Assembly: GCF_002786295.1 (NCBI RefSeq)
Contig: NZ_PGTC01000009.1
Coordinates: forward strand, 124,001 to 188,000
Length of the DNA stretch: 64,000 nt
Direction: 5' to 3'
Source of the DNA: Pseudooceanicola marinus
GTDB taxonomy: Bacteria > Pseudomonadota > Alphaproteobacteria > Rhodobacterales > Rhodobacteraceae
Part shown: piece by piece, positions 54,434 to 62,872 of the stretch
How positions within the stretch are numbered: position 1 is the stretch's first letter
How the letters are laid out: every line of letters begins with the position of its first letter
Notes under the pieces: generated by a model
What the model saw: the letters and a program-made list of their open reading frames with translations, nothing else
What the model was told of the DNA's origin: nothing
The model's database searches: none
Program-made: the position numbers and the translations under genes

Positions 54434-54449
54434 TGGCCCCTTGCGGGGC
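54434..54449. repeat. 16-base direct repeat, copy 2, upstream of the riboswitch
   Basis: Identical to 54244-54259 (TGGCCCCTTGCGGGGC). It lies ten bases beyond the cobA stop on the minus strand, and its hairpin could end the cobA transcript before the riboswitch begins. Confidence 0.65.
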
Positions 54450-54458
54450 CGGGTCGTG

Positions 54459-55178
54459 TCACTCCTCTGCCAAAGCTCCGAACAGGATGAGCCCGGCCTT
54501 GTCGCCGGGCTCGGTCGTAAGCCGCTCGGCCAGGCTCGCGACGGTATGGCGCGAGATCTCCTGGTCGGGGCGGCTGATGGATTCCGCCAGCATCGCGGGC
54601 GTATCGGGCGGCAGCCCACCGGCGATCAGGCGCGCGGCAAGGCTGGGAAAGGTGCGTTTGCCCATGAAAATGGCCGTGGTCGCCGTTGGATCGGCGAGGG
54701 CCGCGATATTGGCATCCTCGGGCAGGGCGCCGGTGATGTCGTGGCCGGTGGCGAACTGCACCCGCCGCGCGGTCAGCCGCCGGGTCAGCGGGATGCCCGC
54801 CGCTGCCGCCGCGGCGCAGGCCGAGGGCACGCCGGGGATGATCTCGTAGTCGATCTCGGCCTCCCTGAGCGCGGTCAGCTCTTCCTCGAGCCGCCCGAAG
54901 ATGCCGCCATCGCCGGATTTCAGCCGCACCACGCGCTGACCGACCCTGGCATAATCCACCAGCAGGCGGCTGACGTGATCCTGCCGGGGCGAGGGCCGCC
55001 CGGCCCGCTTGCCGACGCCGACGAGGTCCGCCCCCTCACGCGCATGCTGGAGGATCGGCCCGGCCGAGAGATCGTCGTAAAGAACCGCATCGGCGCGGCC
55101 CAGACGGTCCACGGCCTTGAGTGTCAGCAGCTCGGGATCGCCGGGGCCGGAGCTGACGAAACTGACGAAACCGCTCAT
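54459..55178 (-). CDS. cobA: Uroporphyrinogen-III C-methyltransferase (SUMT)
   Basis: 239 residues, a tetrapyrrole methylase: VSFVSSGPGDPELLTLKAVD at the N-terminus, DAVLYDDLSAGPIL, the family stretch VRLKSGDGGIFGRLEEE, and IPGVPSACAAAAAAGIPLTR. It makes precorrin-2 from uroporphyrinogen III, the branch point toward cobalamin (and sirohaem). The G-D-G-G-I-F-G stretch replaces the commoner GDPFIFGRG. The start overlaps the cobB stop by four bases. Confidence 0.88.
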   Translation of the reverse strand: MSGFVSFVSSGPGDPELLTLKAVDRLGRADAVLYDDLSAGPILQHAREGADLVGVGKRAGRPSPRQDHVSRLLVDYARVGQRVVRLKSGDGGIFGRLEEELTALREAEIDYEIIPGVPSACAAAAAAGIPLTRRLTARRVQFATGHDITGALPEDANIAALADPTATTAIFMGKRTFPSLAARLIAGGLPPDTPAMLAESISRPDQEISRHTVASLAERLTTEPGDKAGLILFGALAEE

Positions 55179-56485
55179 GACGGGGTCTCCTGCGAAATAA
55201 GGTGAAAGAAGGTGCCGGTGACGTTGCCGCGCACCGAACCTGTCTCGGGCACGGGAGCGCCGTCGGCATCGCTGACGCTTGCCAGCGGGGCGTCGGGCTG
55301 TTCAAGAATGGTCGAGTAGTGGAACTCGTGCCCGCGCAGCGCCGCGCCGGGGGCGATGCCGGGCATCGGCGCGCTCAGCACCGCGCGGCGGTAGCCGAGG
55401 TGGAACTTGCGCTTTTCGTAGCTTGTCACGAGACCGAGCAGGCCGGCCATCTCGTGCCGCGTGCCCTCCTTGTCGATCAGCCCGGCGCCAAGCGCCATGT
55501 AGCCGCCGCACTCGCCATGAACGGGGCGGGTCTCTGCGAACGTGCGCAAGCCGTCCCGGAAATTCCGGGCCGCAGCAAGTTGCCCGGCATGCAACTCGGG
55601 GTAGCCGCCGGGCAGCCACGCAAGATCGGCATCGGCGGCAGGAGGCTCGTCGGCCAGCGGCGAGAAGGGCAGGATCTCGGCCCCCGCCGCGTGCCAGCCT
55701 TCCAGCAGGTGCGGATAGGTGAAGGAGAACGCCGCATCGCGGGCAATCGCGATGCGCTGCGCCGGGGGGCCGGGCAGGGCGCTTGCAGCCGGCAGCGCAT
55801 GTCCGCGCGCCGTCGCCCGGATCGCGCCAAGGTCCACGTGTTCGCGCAGGAATGCGGCATAGCCCGCGATGGCCTTGTCGAGGTCGGGATGTTCGACCGC
55901 TTGGATCAGCCCCAGATGCCGCTCGGGCAGCGCGAGGTCTCCGCGCCGTGGCAGAACGCCCAGCACCGGCAGCCCGGCGCGTTCCATCCCCGCACGGGTC
56001 AGGCGTTCATGCCGGGGCGAGGCGCAGCGATTTAGGATAACGCCCGCAAAGGGCAGCTCGGGCATGTAGTGCCGGAACCCAAGTGCGGTGGCGGCGGCGC
56101 TTTGGGCCTGGCCGCTGACGTCGATCACCAGCACCACCGGCCAGCCCATCGCAACCGCCGTCTCGGCGCTGCTGCCGAAGCCGCGCAGGCCTTCGGTGGC
56201 AACCCCGTCATAGAGCCCCATCGACCCTTCGGCGACACAGATATCTGCCCCCGCCGCCTGCGCCGCGATGGCGTGCCAGAGTCGGTCGCCCATCGCCCAA
56301 CCGTCGAGGTTGAAGCTGTGCCGCCCCGCCGCCGCAAGGTGGAAGGCCGGGTCGATGTAATCTGGGCCGGACTTGAAGGGCTGCACCTTGAAGCCGTCCT
56401 CGGCCAGCGCCCGGAGCAGGCCCAGCATCACCGTGGTCTTGCCGGTCCCCGAGGCGGGGGCCGAGATCATCAGCCCGTCAGACAT
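55175..56485 (-). CDS. cobB: Cobyrinate / hydrogenobyrinate a,c-diamide synthase
   Basis: 436 residues from the ATG at 56485 ([20 protein letters not shown]). An ATP-dependent N-terminal domain with P-loop SGTGKTT leads to a class I glutamine amidotransferase C-terminal domain with the nucleophile Cys in [13 protein letters not shown] (about residues 328-340). It amidates the a and c acetate side chains using glutamine. In the aerobic pathway the substrate is hydrogenobyrinic acid. It overlaps cobM by eight bases and cobA by four. Confidence 0.92.
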   Translation of the reverse strand: MSDGLMISAPASGTGKTTVMLGLLRALAEDGFKVQPFKSGPDYIDPAFHLAAAGRHSFNLDGWAMGDRLWHAIAAQAAGADICVAEGSMGLYDGVATEGLRGFGSSAETAVAMGWPVVLVIDVSGQAQSAAATALGFRHYMPELPFAGVILNRCASPRHERLTRAGMERAGLPVLGVLPRRGDLALPERHLGLIQAVEHPDLDKAIAGYAAFLREHVDLGAIRATARGHALPAASALPGPPAQRIAIARDAAFSFTYPHLLEGWHAAGAEILPFSPLADEPPAADADLAWLPGGYPELHAGQLAAARNFRDGLRTFAETRPVHGECGGYMALGAGLIDKEGTRHEMAGLLGLVTSYEKRKFHLGYRRAVLSAPMPGIAPGAALRGHEFHYSTILEQPDAPLASVSDADGAPVPETGSVRGNVTGTFFHLISQETPS

Positions 56486-57278
56486 CCTGCGGCTCCGGGG
56501 TCCAGTTCTGCCACGGGCTGTCTGCGGTTTGCGGCCTGTAGCGCCGGTCGTAATCGGCAGCATAGAGGCAGCTTTCCGTGAATCCTTCGCCTTGCAGCGC
56601 CGGGCCGACGAGGATCAGCGCGGTGCGGGTGATGCCGGCGTCGAGACGGGTTTCGATGTCCGCCAGCGTGCCGCGAATGATACGCTCGTCCGGCCAGCTG
56701 GCTCGAAAGACCACGGCAACAGGGCAGTCCGCGCCATAAGCGGGCGCGAGGTCACGCACCACTGCGGCGATGTTCTGGATCGACAGGTGAATCGCCAGCG
56801 TCGCCCCGGTGGCGGCGAAATTGGTCAGCGTCTCGCCCTCGGGCATCGAAGAGGCCCGCCCCGGCGTGCGGGTCAGCACCAGCGATTGGGCCAGGCCGGG
56901 CAGCGTCAGCTCGGCCCCCAGAGCGGCGGCGGCGGCGGAAAAGGACGGAACGCCCGGCGTCACCGACACAGGGATTCCTTCGGCCTTAAGGCGACGCATC
57001 TGCTCGCCCATGGCGGACCAGACCGAAAGATCGCCTGAATGCAGCCGCGCCACGTCCTGACCCGCATCATGGGCCGTGCGGATCTCGTCGATGATTTCGT
57101 CGAGGCTCAGCGACGCGGTGTTGACGATGCGCGCGCCGGGCGGGCAATGGGCAAGGATCGCCTCGGGCACCAGCGATCCGGCATAAAGGCACACCGGACA
57201 GGAGGCGATGATGTCGCGGCCGCGCAGGGTCAGCAGGTCGGGCGCGCCTGGACCGGCGCCGATGAAGTGAACGGTCAT
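56478..57278 (-). CDS. cobM: Precorrin-4 C11-methyltransferase
   Basis: 266 residues from the ATG at 57278 ([20 protein letters not shown]); sequence upstream in this frame belongs to the shadow of cobE. Tetrapyrrole methylase motifs include [32 protein letters not shown] and [20 protein letters not shown], characteristic of the CobM/CbiF group. It methylates precorrin-4 at C11. The start overlaps the cobE stop (ATGA). Confidence 0.92.
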   Translation of the reverse strand: MTVHFIGAGPGAPDLLTLRGRDIIASCPVCLYAGSLVPEAILAHCPPGARIVNTASLSLDEIIDEIRTAHDAGQDVARLHSGDLSVWSAMGEQMRRLKAEGIPVSVTPGVPSFSAAAAALGAELTLPGLAQSLVLTRTPGRASSMPEGETLTNFAATGATLAIHLSIQNIAAVVRDLAPAYGADCPVAVVFRASWPDERIIRGTLADIETRLDAGITRTALILVGPALQGEGFTESCLYAADYDRRYRPQTADSPWQNWTPEPQDV

Positions 57279-57655
57279 GTGTCCTGTCCTTCGTGATCTT
57301 GCAGGGCGAGCGCGCAGCTCGCCATGCGGTCGGATGAAAAGACGCGCGTCCCCAGAAGCCGCGCACCGGGGCCTGCTGCAGCCAAGGCGGCGGCCTCGGC
57401 CACCGAGCCGGTGCCGCGTTCGGCCAGCACGCGGGCCGAACTGGTGGCGGTGGTCTGCGCGCAAAGCGCCTCGGGCGGAATCGCCCGGGTGGGCAGTGCC
57501 ACGGCGCTGGCAAAGGTTGCAAAGGTCGCGGTCGCGACCTTGTCCTGCGCCGTGGCCAGCTGCGTCACACGCCGCCCCTGGCAGGCCTGCGCAAGCGCGT
57601 CGTGCAGGCTTTCCGGCCGGGCCTGCGCGCGGAATCCGAACCCCGCGACGATCAT
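57275..57655 (-). CDS. cobE: Cobalamin biosynthesis protein CobE (CbiG C-terminal-like)
   Basis: 126 residues from the ATG at 57655, which overlaps the cobL stop as ATGA and has GGAG upstream; an ATG at 57670 is also in frame. The opening [12 protein letters not shown] and the later [16 protein letters not shown] match the CobE/GbiG C-terminal family. It is required for cobalamin synthesis in Pseudomonas denitrificans, but its exact role in the aerobic route is not settled. Its place between cobL and cobM supports the call. Confidence 0.82.
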   Translation of the reverse strand: MIVAGFGFRAQARPESLHDALAQACQGRRVTQLATAQDKVATATFATFASAVALPTRAIPPEALCAQTTATSSARVLAERGTGSVAEAAALAAAGPGARLLGTRVFSSDRMASCALALQDHEGQDT

Positions 57656-58848
57656 GAGACCGTGCTCCATTGCAGGATCGGGAAGGCGGTCTGCCAGCCC
57701 CGCTTGCGCCCCAGCGGGCGAGTCTCGGCCAGCTGCACCCGCAACAGATCGCCGCCATGCGCCGCCTGCGCCGAAATCAGCAAGTTTTCAGCTTCCAGCG
57801 TCACCGCGTTGGCGACGATCCGGGTGCCGCGCGGCAGCCGCGTGGTCAGCCATTTCAGCAGGTCCGCATCCAGCCCGCCGCCGACGAAGACCGCCTGCGG
57901 AGGCTCCAACTCCTCGAGCGCCGCCGGGGCCGCGCCGGGCACCACGCGCAGCCGCTCGACCCCTAGCCGCGCGGCGTTGGCGGTGATGCGCGCAGCCCGG
58001 TCGGGGCGGGGCTCGATGGTCGTGGCCGTCAGCGAGGCATCGGACAGCAGCCATTCGATGGCGATGGACCCAGAGCCGCCGCCGATGTCCCATAGATGCT
58101 CGAAGGGCCGGGGCGCCAGCGCCGAAAGTGTCAGCGCGCGCACCGGGCGCTTGGTGATCTGGCCGTCACTGTCGAACCAGTCATCCGCCCGGCCCGAGGC
58201 CAGAGGCAGCACCCGGCCCGCGCCGTCCACCTCGACGCCGACACAGACCGGTGCCTCGTGCGATCCGACAGCGGCATCGGCGCGCTGGCGGGCAAGACGC
58301 TCGGACGGGCCGCCCAGGCGTTCCATGATGTGCAGGTCCGACGCGCCGAACCCTTCCTGCGCGAGGTAGCCCGCAAGCTGCGCCACCGCCGCGCCGTCGC
58401 GTAGCAGCGCCAGCAGTCTGCGGCCCGGGGCCAGAGCGGGCCGCATCCGTGCCAGCGGCGCGGCGTGCAGGCCGAGGCAGACGGTATCCTCAAGCGGCCA
58501 GCCCAGTCGGGCGGCGGCCAGCGCGAAACAGGACCGCCCGGGCAGGGCGCGCCAGTCCCCGGGCGACAGCCTGCGTGCCAGTACCGCACCCGCGCCGAAC
58601 CAGAACGGATCGCCCGAGGCCAGCGCGACAACCCGCCGGCCGCGCAGGCCAAGCAACTGCTCCACCCCGTCGGCAAAGGGCACCGGCCAGGACAGGCGTT
58701 CGGCTTCCCCCTCGGGCAGCAGCGCAAGATGACGGGGCGGTCCCATGACCACCTCTGCCGCGTCCAGCGCGCGTCGGCTTGCAGAGCACAGCCCGTCCGG
58801 GCCATCCTCGCCGACACCGACGATGGTCAGCCACGGAGCCTCAGACAT
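57652..58848 (-). CDS. cobL: Precorrin-6Y C5,15-methyltransferase (decarboxylating)
   Basis: 398 residues from the ATG at 58848 ([20 protein letters not shown]). The N-terminal half is a CbiE-type methylase ([15 protein letters not shown]). The C-terminal half is a CbiT-type SAM methyltransferase with [19 protein letters not shown] (about residues 255-273) and [16 protein letters not shown]. The fusion methylates C5 and C15 and decarboxylates. An AGAAGG ribosome site lies inside the divergent cobK. Its ATG overlaps the cobK ATG within a single CATG, so the genes share a start point with no intergenic space. Confidence 0.92.
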   Translation of the reverse strand: MSEAPWLTIVGVGEDGPDGLCSASRRALDAAEVVMGPPRHLALLPEGEAERLSWPVPFADGVEQLLGLRGRRVVALASGDPFWFGAGAVLARRLSPGDWRALPGRSCFALAAARLGWPLEDTVCLGLHAAPLARMRPALAPGRRLLALLRDGAAVAQLAGYLAQEGFGASDLHIMERLGGPSERLARQRADAAVGSHEAPVCVGVEVDGAGRVLPLASGRADDWFDSDGQITKRPVRALTLSALAPRPFEHLWDIGGGSGSIAIEWLLSDASLTATTIEPRPDRAARITANAARLGVERLRVVPGAAPAALEELEPPQAVFVGGGLDADLLKWLTTRLPRGTRIVANAVTLEAENLLISAQAAHGGDLLRVQLAETRPLGRKRGWQTAFPILQWSTVS

Positions 58849-59599
58849 GACATGCAACCTTCTGGTGCTGGGCGGTACCACCGAAGGCACGCGCCTGGGC
58901 CGCGCCCTCGCCGAGGCGGGGGTGACCGGCACGATCTCGATGGCCGGGCGCGTGGCCAGTCCCGCCGAGCAGGCGCTGCCGCTGCGCATCGGCGGTTTCG
59001 GCGGGGTCGAGGGGCTTGCGCAGTACCTGGTCGAGGCGCGCATCACCCATGTCATCGACGCCACCCACCCCTTTGCCGCGCAGATGAGCGCCAACGCCGT
59101 GGCTGCCTGCGCTCGGGCGGGCGTGCCGCTGATCGCGCTCACCCGCGCCCCCTGGCACGCCGGGCCGGCGGACCGCTGGATCCACGTTCCGGACATTGCC
59201 GGGGCGGTGCAGGCGCTTGCGGGCCCGCGCCAGCGCGTGATGCTTGCCGTGGGCCGCATGCACCTTGCGGATTTCGCGGACCAGCCGCAGCACCGTTACC
59301 TGCTCCGGCTCGTCGATCCGCCCGAGGCGCGGCCGCTGCCCGATTGCACCGTCATCGTGGACCGCGGCCCCTTTGCCCTCGACGACGATATCGCCCTCAT
59401 GCAGCAGCACGACATCGAGATCGTCGTCTCGAAGAATTCCGGCGGCGCGGGGGCCCATGCCAAGATCGAGGCGGCGCGCCGTCTCGGCCTGCCGGTCCTG
59501 ATGATCGACCGGCCGCAGGTGCCGCCCCGGCATGAGACACACGAGATCGCGCAGGTGATGGCGTGGCTGGCTCATGCGGGGACCGATCTTGGGGTGTAG
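58847..59599 (+). CDS. cobK: Precorrin-6A reductase, encoded antisense within the cob cluster
   Basis: 250 residues from the ATG at 58847 ([20 protein letters not shown]), CobK/CbiJ fold. Segments VIDATHPFAAQMSANAVAAC, LPDCTVIVDRGPFALDDDIA and VVSKNSGGAGAHAKIEAARR are typical, the last being the NADPH-site region. It reduces precorrin-6A to 6B. It is the only plus-strand gene of the cluster. The ribosome site CGGAG is inside cobL, and its 3' end overlaps the end of cobJ by 28 bases, so it is boxed in on both sides. Confidence 0.92.
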   Translation: MTCNLLVLGGTTEGTRLGRALAEAGVTGTISMAGRVASPAEQALPLRIGGFGGVEGLAQYLVEARITHVIDATHPFAAQMSANAVAACARAGVPLIALTRAPWHAGPADRWIHVPDIAGAVQALAGPRQRVMLAVGRMHLADFADQPQHRYLLRLVDPPEARPLPDCTVIVDRGPFALDDDIALMQQHDIEIVVSKNSGGAGAHAKIEAARRLGLPVLMIDRPQVPPRHETHEIAQVMAWLAHAGTDLGV

Positions 59600-60324
59600 A
59601 CGATGGGCGCCCCCGCGCGTTCGATGATCCGTGTCGCAGAGTTGCCGACGATCACCATCGTCCGCATGTCCGCCATCTCGGGCCTGCACCGCGGAAGCGG
59701 CACCACGCGGATCTGTTCCTCGGGGGTCGAAACCGCCCGGGCAAAGATGACCGGGCGTGCGTCGCCGCAAGCCTCCCTGAGAACCTCCAGCGTGCGGGCG
59801 AACCCCTCGGGGCGGGACTTCGAGCGCGGGTTGTAGAAGGCCATGGCGAAATCCGCCTGAGCGGCAAGCTCTAGCCGGCGCTCGATCAGCGCCCAGGGCT
59901 TGAGGTTGTCCGAAAGGTTGATGGTGCAGAAATCATGCCCGAGTGGAGCGCCGGCCCGCGCCGCCGCTGCCAGCATCGCGGTGATGCCGGGCAGAACGCG
60001 GATATCGAGGTCACGCCAGGCGACCGGTCCCGCCTCCACCGCCTCGAACACGGCCGAGGCCATGGCGAAGATGCCGGGGTCCCCCGAAGAGACCACCACG
60101 ACGCGCCGCCCCTCGGTCGCCAGCTCCAGCGCGTGACGCGAGCGGTCGAGTTCGACGCGGTTGTCGGACGGGTGCAGCGTCAGGCCGGGGCGGGGCGCGA
60201 CGCGGGCGACATAGGGGATGTAGCCGATCACGTCGGTGGCCTCGGCCAGCGCGGCGGTGACCTCAGGGGTGACGAGCGCCTCGGCCCCGGGCCCGAGCCC
60301 GGCGATGGTGATGCTGCCGCTCAT
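59572..60324 (-). CDS. cobJ: Precorrin-3B C17-methyltransferase
   Basis: 250 residues: ITIAGLGPGAEALVTPEVTA at the N-terminus, VIGYIPYVAR, RVVVVSSGDPGIFAMASAVF (about residues 73-92), LPGITAMLAAAARAGAPLGH and DFAMAFYNPRSKSRPEG, all CobJ/CbiH signatures. It contracts the ring and methylates C17 of precorrin-3B. It overlaps cobI by four bases at its start and the tail of antisense cobK at its end. Confidence 0.93.
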   Translation of the reverse strand: MSGSITIAGLGPGAEALVTPEVTAALAEATDVIGYIPYVARVAPRPGLTLHPSDNRVELDRSRHALELATEGRRVVVVSSGDPGIFAMASAVFEAVEAGPVAWRDLDIRVLPGITAMLAAAARAGAPLGHDFCTINLSDNLKPWALIERRLELAAQADFAMAFYNPRSKSRPEGFARTLEVLREACGDARPVIFARAVSTPEEQIRVVPLPRCRPEMADMRTMVIVGNSATRIIERAGAPIVYTPRSVPA

Positions 60325-61088
60325 GGCCTGCGCCCCTGTCCGTGCACGATGACGATGGAGAAATACGGGGTCACGCGGCCCTCGGCCTCGGCGAGGCGTT
60401 GCACCGTCTGGTTCGGCATGGCGGCGTATTCCACCAGCCAGGCGTCCTCGTAGCGGCCCGCGCGGCGCAGGGCGCGGCGCACCTTGTCGATATTGCGCCC
60501 GATCTTCATGACCACCAGCGCATCGGCGTTGCGCATCTGCCGGGTCAGCACCTCTTCGGGCAGTGTGCCCATCAGCGTGCTGAGGATGTCGTCGCCCCAG
60601 GTAATCGGCGCCCCGGTCGCCGCCCAGGCCGCGGACATGCCGGTGATCGCCGGCACGATCTCGAGCGGGACCAGCCCGGTCAGCCGCGTGTAGAGATGCA
60701 TGAACGAGCCGTAGAAGAAGGGATCGCCCTCGGCGAGCACCAGCACGTCATGGCCTGAGTCCGCCAGCGACTTGAGCCGCGCGGTGCACTCTGCATAGAA
60801 CGCCGACAGGATCTGGTTGTAACGCGGATCGTCCAGCGGGATCTCCGTGGTGACCGGATACTCCATGGCGATCTCGACGACACCCGCGGGGAGCATCCCC
60901 TCGACGATGCGGCGCGCCTGACCCGCGCGGCCGGCCTTGCGGAAATAGGCGACATGGCGCGCGCTGCGCAGCAGCCGGTCCGCCCGGACCGACATCAGAT
61001 CGGGATCGCCGGGGCCGAGCCCCACGCCGCGGATGGTGCCACGGACAGGGTTTGCCTGGGTACGGGCCAGGTCCCCCCGCACGTTCAT
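60321..61088 (-). CDS. cobI: Precorrin-2 C20-methyltransferase
   Basis: 255 residues. After a short N-terminal extension it has IRGVGLGPGDPDLMSVRADR, YNQILSAFYAECTARLKSLA, LVLAEGDPFFYGSFMHLYTR and IVPAITGMSAAWAATGAPIT, as in the CobI/CbiL family. It forms precorrin-3A. The start overlaps cobH and the stop overlaps cobJ, each by four bases. Confidence 0.93.
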   Translation of the reverse strand: MNVRGDLARTQANPVRGTIRGVGLGPGDPDLMSVRADRLLRSARHVAYFRKAGRAGQARRIVEGMLPAGVVEIAMEYPVTTEIPLDDPRYNQILSAFYAECTARLKSLADSGHDVLVLAEGDPFFYGSFMHLYTRLTGLVPLEIVPAITGMSAAWAATGAPITWGDDILSTLMGTLPEEVLTRQMRNADALVVMKIGRNIDKVRRALRRAGRYEDAWLVEYAAMPNQTVQRLAEAEGRVTPYFSIVIVHGQGRRP

Positions 61089-61714
61089 TCCGCCCGGCTC
61101 GCGATGGCGTTGATCGCCGCGACGGTGATCGCGCTGCCGCCCAAGCGGCCCTGGACGATGCAGCAGGGCACCGGCTGCTCGGCCCAGAGCGCCTCCTTGC
61201 TTTCCGCCGCGCCGACAAAACCGACGGGGCAGCCGATGATCGCTGCCGGGCGCGGGCAGGCGGGGTCTTCGAGCATGTTCAGCAGATGAAACAGCGCGGT
61301 CGGTGCGTTGCCGATGGCCACGAGCGCGCCGTCGAGATGCGGCCGCCAGAGTTCCAGCGCCGCCGCCGAGCGGGTATTGCCCATCTCCTGCGCCAGCGCG
61401 GGCACGGAGGGATCGTGCAGGGTGCAGATGACCTCGTTCTCTGCCGGCAGGCGCTTGCGGGTGACACCTTCCGAGACCATGCGCGCATCGCAGAGGATCG
61501 GCGCGCCCTTGGCCAGCGCGGCGCGGGCAACGCGGGCAAAGCCGTCCGAAAAGCGCAGATGACGTTCCAGCCCGACCATGCCCGAGGCATGGATCATGCG
61601 GACGGCGACGGGCTCTTCATCCGCGTCAAAACGGCCAAGGTCGGCCTCGGCGCGGATGGTCGCGAAGCTCTCGGTGTAGATGGCAGCGCCATCCTTCTGG
61701 TAATCGTAGGGCAT
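61085..61714 (-). CDS. cobH: Precorrin-8X methylmutase
   Basis: 209 residues: YQKDGAAIYTESFATIRAEA, VRMIHASGMVGLERHLRFSD (the His is the catalytic residue of the family), ILCDARMVSEGVTRKRLPAE, IGNAPTALFHLLNMLE and IIGCPVGFVGAAESKEAL. It moves the C11 methyl group to C12, giving hydrogenobyrinic acid. It lies directly after the cobG stop with no spacer. Confidence 0.94.
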   Translation of the reverse strand: MPYDYQKDGAAIYTESFATIRAEADLGRFDADEEPVAVRMIHASGMVGLERHLRFSDGFARVARAALAKGAPILCDARMVSEGVTRKRLPAENEVICTLHDPSVPALAQEMGNTRSAAALELWRPHLDGALVAIGNAPTALFHLLNMLEDPACPRPAAIIGCPVGFVGAAESKEALWAEQPVPCCIVQGRLGGSAITVAAINAIASRAE

Positions 61715-62872
61715 TCAGGCGCTCCGGATGGCGTCGGATATTTGCGATGGGTCAAGGCCCGTCAGGCTCGGCGGGTCCCAGGGCGCTCCGCCCCGGACAA
61801 GATCGAAACGGCCATCCCGCCCCACCAGCGTGAGGTCTGCACGGCGCGGATGGGCACAGCCCTTGGCGCAGCCCGACACGTGCAGGCTGACCCCGGTATT
61901 GGTGTCGGTGTCGGCACTGGCGCGACGCGCAAGCCTGCGGGCCAGGGACCGGGTCTCGACGCTGGCGGCGGGGCAGTAGGGGGCGCCGGGGCAGGCCGAG
62001 GCGCGCATCTCGGGCGCGCCCGGCGCCGCGACAAAGCCGGGGTGCAGCGCCGCTTCGGGCTGCGGGCAGAGAAGGCGCAGCATCCGGCCGGGCAGGGGGC
62101 GCAGCGCCGTCGCGCCGCATTGGGCGATGAGGCCGCGCAGCGCATCCGGTTCAAGCGCGCCGAAGGGGACGCCAAGCACCGCGCCAAGTTCAGGATCGAT
62201 GCCCGGCTCCGGCCAGCCTAGCGCGCGCGGGGCGGCCCGCTGCCACATCTCGGGAAGCGCGGCCTTTGCGACATGGCGCGCCACGCGTCCGTTGTCGCGA
62301 CCGCCGGTGGCGACGAACCATTCCGCAAGTTCGATGATCGCAGGGACCGCCTCGGCCTCGGAGACGGGCCGCCCGAGGGCCACACCGTCGGCGCGCAGCA
62401 GGAGCGCGCCGTTCTCGGCCAGTTCCAGCCGGAAGTCGCCGATCGCCTCGCCGAGCCAGGCCCGGGCGCCGGTGTCGATCACGTAGCCCATTTTTGCGGG
62501 CAGGTCGGGAAGCTGTGGCAGCGCCTCGATCAACCTGGTGCAGAGACGGTCCGTGAGATCGCCCGGGGACCGGTCCGGCGCGACAAGCATGTTTCGCCGC
62601 GCCTCGAGCGATGGATCGAGGTCGAGCAGGCCCAGCCCTTGCAGCGCTGCAAGAAGCGCCGGGTGATCCTCATGGGCGATGCCCCGCAGTTGCAGGTTGG
62701 CGCGTGATGTCAGCTCGATCAGCCCATTGCCGAACCGCTCGGCAAGATCGCACAGCCCAAGAACCTGCGCCCGGTTCAGCTCACCGCGAAAAGGGCGAAC
62801 CCGGACGACGAGCCCGTCCCCGGACAGCATTGGCCGGTGGGCCCCCGGACACCATCCCTTGACCACACTCAT
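61715..62872 (-). CDS. cobG: Precorrin-3B synthase (oxygen-dependent)
   Basis: 385 residues from the ATG at 62872, which overlaps the cobN stop as ATGA. It is a nitrite/sulfite reductase-like ferredoxin fold: IELTSRANLQLRGIAHEDHP early. The 4Fe-4S/sirohaem-type cysteines appear as ACPGAPYCPAASVETR and SGCAKGCAHPRRADLTLVG (about residues 340-358). CobG hydroxylates precorrin-3A using O2, which identifies the pathway as aerobic. The sequence upstream of 62872 in this frame is a shadow of cobN. Confidence 0.9.
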   Translation of the reverse strand: MSVVKGWCPGAHRPMLSGDGLVVRVRPFRGELNRAQVLGLCDLAERFGNGLIELTSRANLQLRGIAHEDHPALLAALQGLGLLDLDPSLEARRNMLVAPDRSPGDLTDRLCTRLIEALPQLPDLPAKMGYVIDTGARAWLGEAIGDFRLELAENGALLLRADGVALGRPVSEAEAVPAIIELAEWFVATGGRDNGRVARHVAKAALPEMWQRAAPRALGWPEPGIDPELGAVLGVPFGALEPDALRGLIAQCGATALRPLPGRMLRLLCPQPEAALHPGFVAAPGAPEMRASACPGAPYCPAASVETRSLARRLARRASADTDTNTGVSLHVSGCAKGCAHPRRADLTLVGRDGRFDLVRGGAPWDPPSLTGLDPSQISDAIRSA

